A program made the translations under genes and the position numbers. From positions 1 to 7,683 of the forward strand of contig JAIRTJ010000160.1 in assembly GCA_031254995.1 (NCBI GenBank): a DNA stretch of 7,683 nucleotides, in the 5' to 3' direction. Position 1 is the first letter of the stretch. Every line of letters begins with the position of its first letter. Positions 4,926 to 7,683 of this stretch are shown here, one piece after another. The notes below the pieces were generated by a model. It made no database searches, was not told the origin of the DNA, and saw only the letters and a list, made by a program, of their open reading frames with translations. This DNA comes from Eubacteriales Family XIII. Incertae Sedis bacterium. GTDB lineage: Bacteria > Bacillota > Clostridia > Peptostreptococcales > Anaerovoracaceae.

Positions 4926-6442
4926 AAGGCACGACGCCGATCATCATAGAGAACATCGCGATCGCAAACGGCGCGAGCATGGGCGAAGAACGTATGTTCG
5001 GATCGGATCCGCGTCTTCGCGCGAGGGGTTTTTCGGGCGCGAAACCCGACCTAAATCGAGATCGCGCCGCGCGCGGCGAAGAACGCTTTACGATATTCGT
5101 GCGGGACGGCGTTGTCGCGGAGATACGGCCCTGCGAGGAGAGAGGATTGCGCGCGGGCGACGGGGCCGGCGAGGAGAGAGGATTGCGCGCGGGCGACGGG
5201 GCCGGCGCGCCTTGGGAGTCCGATATCGACCGACTTTCGCTCGGGGCGAACTACCGCGTCATAGACGGGAGAGGCTGCGTCGCCGTACCGGGATTGGTCG
5301 ATATGCACGTTCATTTCAGGGAGCCGGGATTCACGCACAAGGAGGATATCGAAAGCGGGGGCGAAGCCGCCGCGGCGGGCGGGTTTACGACGGTCTGTTG
5401 CATGCCCAATACCGATCCGCCCGTCAGCGATGTCGAGGTGTTGCGTCGCATCGACCGGAGGGGGCGCAACGCTTGTCCCGTTCGCCTCTTCGCGGTCGCC
5501 GCGATGACGATGGGGCAGCGGGGAAAAGAACTCGCGCGGATTCGAGAAATGGACGCGGAGGACACGCTGTGCCGCGCGTTTACGGGACACGGCGTCTCGG
5601 GAATCTCCGAGGACGGCAAGAGTTTGCTCGACGAGCGGCTTATGTCGGATGTCCTGCGCCTGGCTAAGGAACTGGATCTGCTCGTCATGGATCACGCCGA
5701 GGACGCCTCCATGTCAGGCGGTCATATCAATGAAGGGATCGTATCGAGAGCCTTGGGAGTAAAGGGCATTCCCGCAGAAGCGGAGACGCGCATCGTCGAA
5801 CGCGACATCCGATTGGCGAGGGAGACCGGCGCGCGGATGCACCTGCAACACATCAGCGCGGCGCGGAGCGTCGAGTTGATTCGCTCGGCGAAGAAGGAAC
5901 TTCCGGGGTTGACCGCAGAGACGGCTCCCCACTATTTCGCGCTGACGGAGGAAGCCGTTTTGCGCGCGGGAGCGATGGCAAAGATGAATCCTCCGTTGCG
6001 AACGGAACAAGATCGCATGGCGATCATCGAAGGACTCGCGGACGGAACGATCGACGTGATCGCGACGGATCACGCCCCGCATTCCGCCCGGGAAAAAGCC
6101 GGCTCTCTCGAGGAAGCTCCGTTCGGCGTTTCGGGCTTGGACACGGCATTCGCGGTGAGCTATACGACATTGACAATCCCGGGATTTTTGACGCTTCGAG
6201 AACTCGCGGACAAGATGAGCGTCAAACCCGCCCGCGCGATCGGATTGGATCGCGGAAGGATCGCCGAGGGTTCTCCGGCCGACATGATGATCTTCGACGC
6301 GGAAGAGGATTTCATCGCGACGAGCGAGCGGTTCGCGTCGAAGGGAAAGAATACGCCGTTTGAAGGCATGAGATTGCGCGGGCGGGTATTGTATACGCTG
6401 CGCGACGGCGCATTATGCTTCGACCATGAAGCGCAACGGTAG
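4922..6442 (+). CDS. pyrC: Dihydroorotase with expanded N-terminal loops
   Basis: Zinc amidohydrolase cyclising N-carbamoyl-aspartate to dihydroorotate. The type I (bacillary/Aquifex-like) signature is complete: HVHFREPG (129-136), MPNTDPP (161-167), the EDGKSLLD segment (230-237) with Asp231, His258 in MDHAED, His310 in LQHIS, MNPPLR (355-360), ATDHAPH with Asp383 (381-387) and FGVSGLDT (401-408). Start 4922 overlaps the pyrI stop (ATGA) and gives 506 residues against a usual 420-430. The excess lies in two Gly/Arg/Glu-rich insertions in the N-terminal barrel, about residues 18-54 and 71-109, between recognisable strands IAIANG, FTIFVRDGVVAEI and YRVIDGRG. The second contains EERGLRAGDGAG twice in tandem. 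Catalytic residues are untouched, so the enzyme is probably active. A terminator-like hairpin begins one base after the stop. Confidence 0.95.
   Translation: MKGTTPIIIENIAIANGASMGEERMFGSDPRLRARGFSGAKPDLNRDRAARGEERFTIFVRDGVVAEIRPCEERGLRAGDGAGEERGLRAGDGAGAPWESDIDRLSLGANYRVIDGRGCVAVPGLVDMHVHFREPGFTHKEDIESGGEAAAAGGFTTVCCMPNTDPPVSDVEVLRRIDRRGRNACPVRLFAVAAMTMGQRGKELARIREMDAEDTLCRAFTGHGVSGISEDGKSLLDERLMSDVLRLAKELDLLVMDHAEDASMSGGHINEGIVSRALGVKGIPAEAETRIVERDIRLARETGARMHLQHISAARSVELIRSAKKELPGLTAETAPHYFALTEEAVLRAGAMAKMNPPLRTEQDRMAIIEGLADGTIDVIATDHAPHSAREKAGSLEEAPFGVSGLDTAFAVSYTTLTIPGFLTLRELADKMSVKPARAIGLDRGRIAEGSPADMMIFDAEEDFIATSERFASKGKNTPFEGMRLRGRVLYTLRDGALCFDHEAQR
5135..5206 (+). repeat. Exact 36-bp tandem duplication inside pyrC
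   Basis: The units 5135-5170 and 5171-5206 are identical over 36 bases and encode EERGLRAGDGAG twice in frame. Identity at every codon position points to a recent duplication, perhaps by strand slippage. Two copies of GGCGAAGAACG (4982-4992 and 5075-5085), 93 bases apart and in frame, suggest that the upstream insertion may also have grown by duplication. Confidence 0.95.
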
Positions 6443-6469
6443 CGTCCGCAGTCGCGGACGGGATTTTTT
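6443..6469 (+). terminator. Terminator/attenuator between pyrC and pyrF
   Basis: CGTCCGC (6443-6449) pairs perfectly with GCGGACG (6454-6460) around loop AGTC, followed by GGA and six T (6464-6469). The stem begins at the base after the pyrC TAG (6440-6442), so a ribosome finishing pyrC would block folding. The pyrF ribosome binding site starts six bases past the U-run. It should act as a partial or conditional terminator inside the operon. Confidence 0.78.
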
Positions 6470-6484
6470 GCGATGGAGGAGACG

Positions 6485-7471
6485 ATGATCGACAGATTGA
6501 TAGAACGAATCGAGATATTGAACAACCCGTCGGCGGTGGGTTTGGATCCTTCGCCGGAAATGATGCCCGACGACCTGAAACGCGATATGTACGACCTTTT
6601 CGGCAAGACCCCGAAAGCCGTGGCGGAGATGTTCGTGCGGTTTAACGCGGCGATCATCGATCGGACGGCGGACATCGTTCCTGCCGTAAAACCGCAGATC
6701 GCCATGTACGAGCGATACGGACTCGACGGGATTTCGGCCTATCTCAGGACGGTCGAATACGCGTCCGAGGCCGGACTCACGGTGATCGGCGACATAAAGA
6801 GGGGAGATGTCGCCGGTACGGCGGAGGCCTACGCGGCTCACCTGTCGGGCGTCGACGTGGAGGGCGAACGCTTCGATCTGTGGAAGGAGGACGCCGTGAC
6901 GATCAATCCATATCTCGGCGGCGACAGCGCGGCGCCATTCCTCAAAGCATGCAAGGATTTCGACAAGGCCGTATTCGTCCTCGTCAAGACGAGCAATGCG
7001 GGGAGCGGGGACATTCAAGACCTGAGGGTGTCCGCCTCGGAGCCTTGCGAAGGCCGAGAGGCAAACGCACCCGATATGACCGTCTGCGCGCGGGTTGCGA
7101 GTCTGGTGAACGAATGGGGGAAGGATTCCGTCGGCGATCGCGGCTACAGTCGCGTGGGCGCGGTGGTGGGCGCGACGCACAGGGAGACGGGAGAAATGTT
7201 GCGCGCCATGCTTCCCCATACTTTTTTCCTCGTACCTGGCTACGGCGCGCAGGGTGCGAACGCCGGGGATATTCGCGGATTTTTCGACGAGAGAGGCGGC
7301 GGAGCCATCGTCAATTCCTCGAGGGGGATTATCGCCGCGTGGATGAAAGAATTTCCGAACGCGGGAGCGCAAGGCGCGAAAGCGAGCGGAATTTCGTTGG
7401 ATGAGGCAGGTCTCGCGGCGCGAAAGGCCGCCGTTGAGATGCGAGATCGATTGAGAGGAGTCATCCGATGA
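6485..7471 (+). CDS. pyrF: Orotidine-5'-phosphate decarboxylase, type 2
   Basis: Last step of UMP synthesis, decarboxylating OMP. From ATG 6485 the protein has 328 residues, in the range of the longer type 2 subfamily. Visible features are GLDPSP (19-24), the substrate Lys in AVKPQ (67-71), the catalytic tetrad segment GDIKRGD (102-108, Asp103-Lys105-Asp108), NPYLGGDS (141-148) and the phosphate-binding loops PGYGAQG (251-257) and NSSRGI (277-282). GGAGGAG (6475-6481) favours 6485 over the in-frame ATG at 6473, which lies before it. It follows pyrC by 42 bases holding an intrinsic-terminator hairpin, so its expression may be set apart from the upstream genes. The stop overlaps the pyrK start (ATGA). 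No unusual residues in the active site. Confidence 0.95.
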   Translation: MIDRLIERIEILNNPSAVGLDPSPEMMPDDLKRDMYDLFGKTPKAVAEMFVRFNAAIIDRTADIVPAVKPQIAMYERYGLDGISAYLRTVEYASEAGLTVIGDIKRGDVAGTAEAYAAHLSGVDVEGERFDLWKEDAVTINPYLGGDSAAPFLKACKDFDKAVFVLVKTSNAGSGDIQDLRVSASEPCEGREANAPDMTVCARVASLVNEWGKDSVGDRGYSRVGAVVGATHRETGEMLRAMLPHTFFLVPGYGAQGANAGDIRGFFDERGGGAIVNSSRGIIAAWMKEFPNAGAQGAKASGISLDEAGLAARKAAVEMRDRLRGVIR

Positions 7472-7683
7472 AGAGGGAAAAGGAGATCGTCGAAAACGAG
7501 TCCGTCGCTCCCGGGGTATTCAAGTTGACGCTGTACGCGCCCGATATCGCGGCGGCGATCGCTCCCGGGCAATTCATAAACGTATATATCAACGACGGCG
7601 CGATGTTGCTCCCTCGTCCGTTCAGCGTTTCCGACGCGGACGGCGGACGACTGACTCTCGTCTGCGCCGTCGTCGGGCGCGGC
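7468..7683 (+). CDS. pyrK: Dihydroorotate dehydrogenase electron-transfer subunit, N-terminal part
   Basis: The first 72 residues of PyrK, the FAD and [2Fe-2S] subunit that passes electrons from the PyrD (class 1B) subunit to NAD+. Seen here are the start of the ferredoxin-reductase-like FAD barrel, with APGVFKLTL (14-22), the PGQF turn (33-36) and the FAD-binding RPFSVSD (50-56). The NAD domain and the C-terminal iron-sulfur cysteines would lie past the window edge. ATG 7468 overlaps the pyrF TGA and has AGAGGAG (7454-7460) seven bases upstream. The presence of pyrK implies an NAD-linked heteromeric dihydroorotate dehydrogenase, so pyrD is expected next. Confidence 0.93.
   Translation, partial: MKREKEIVENESVAPGVFKLTLYAPDIAAAIAPGQFINVYINDGAMLLPRPFSVSDADGGRLTLVCAVVGRG

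Noticed and set aside
5135..5206. CRISPR-like direct repeats
   Set aside because: Only two adjoining copies, no spacer, and in frame inside pyrC.
6413..7372. 319-codon minus-strand frame opposite pyrF
   Set aside because: Shadow of pyrF; basic, low-complexity product.

Overview
The window looks like a chromosomal segment of a Gram-positive, probably clostridial (Bacillota) bacterium, likely uncultured. The grounds are the order pyrB-pyrI-pyrC-pyrF-pyrK with a PyrK-type electron-transfer subunit and a type 2 PyrF, a DUF1934 (YwiB-like) gene beside ddl, and strong GGAGG ribosome binding sites. I cannot name the genus. Every gene I support is on the + strand.

Region 1 (1-1540) is visibly more AT-rich than the rest and reads as the end of a defence island. 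It holds the C-terminal part of a BglII/BstYI-like restriction endonuclease, a complete MT-A70-class DNA adenine methyltransferase, a 41-codon remnant resembling the start of DUF5343 proteins, an intrinsic terminator, and an unassigned 41-codon ORF with a strong ribosome binding site.

Region 2 (1541-1680) is a junction with two strong hairpins in a row. The right arm of the second overlaps an extended -10 promoter placed so that the ddl transcript should begin at, or within a base or two of, its start codon, i.e. a leaderless mRNA.

Region 3 (1681-3258) is a compact unit: ddl (D-Ala-D-Ala ligase, peptidoglycan precursor synthesis), an overlapping DUF1934 gene, and a 34-residue single-pass membrane peptide coupled through TAATG.

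Region 4 (3259-7683) is a de novo UMP operon: promoter, about 200-nt leader, pyrB, pyrI, pyrC, pyrF and the start of pyrK. PyrB and PyrI should form a CTP/ATP-regulated, E. coli-type aspartate transcarbamoylase. PyrC makes dihydroorotate, PyrK feeds electrons from the dihydroorotate dehydrogenase (presumably just past the window) to NAD+, and PyrF makes UMP.

The most interesting signal is regulatory. The pyrB leader combines an AATTTTG start region, a possible leader ORF, and a terminator whose stem begins at the base after that ORF's stop codon and whose U-run lies just before the pyrB ribosome binding site. The pyrC-pyrF junction repeats this layout: stop codon, immediate hairpin, U-run, ribosome binding site. 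This suggests translation-coupled attenuation resembling enterobacterial pyrBI rather than PyrR control. PyrC is also about 75 residues longer than usual, with loop insertions that include an exact 36-bp tandem duplication.
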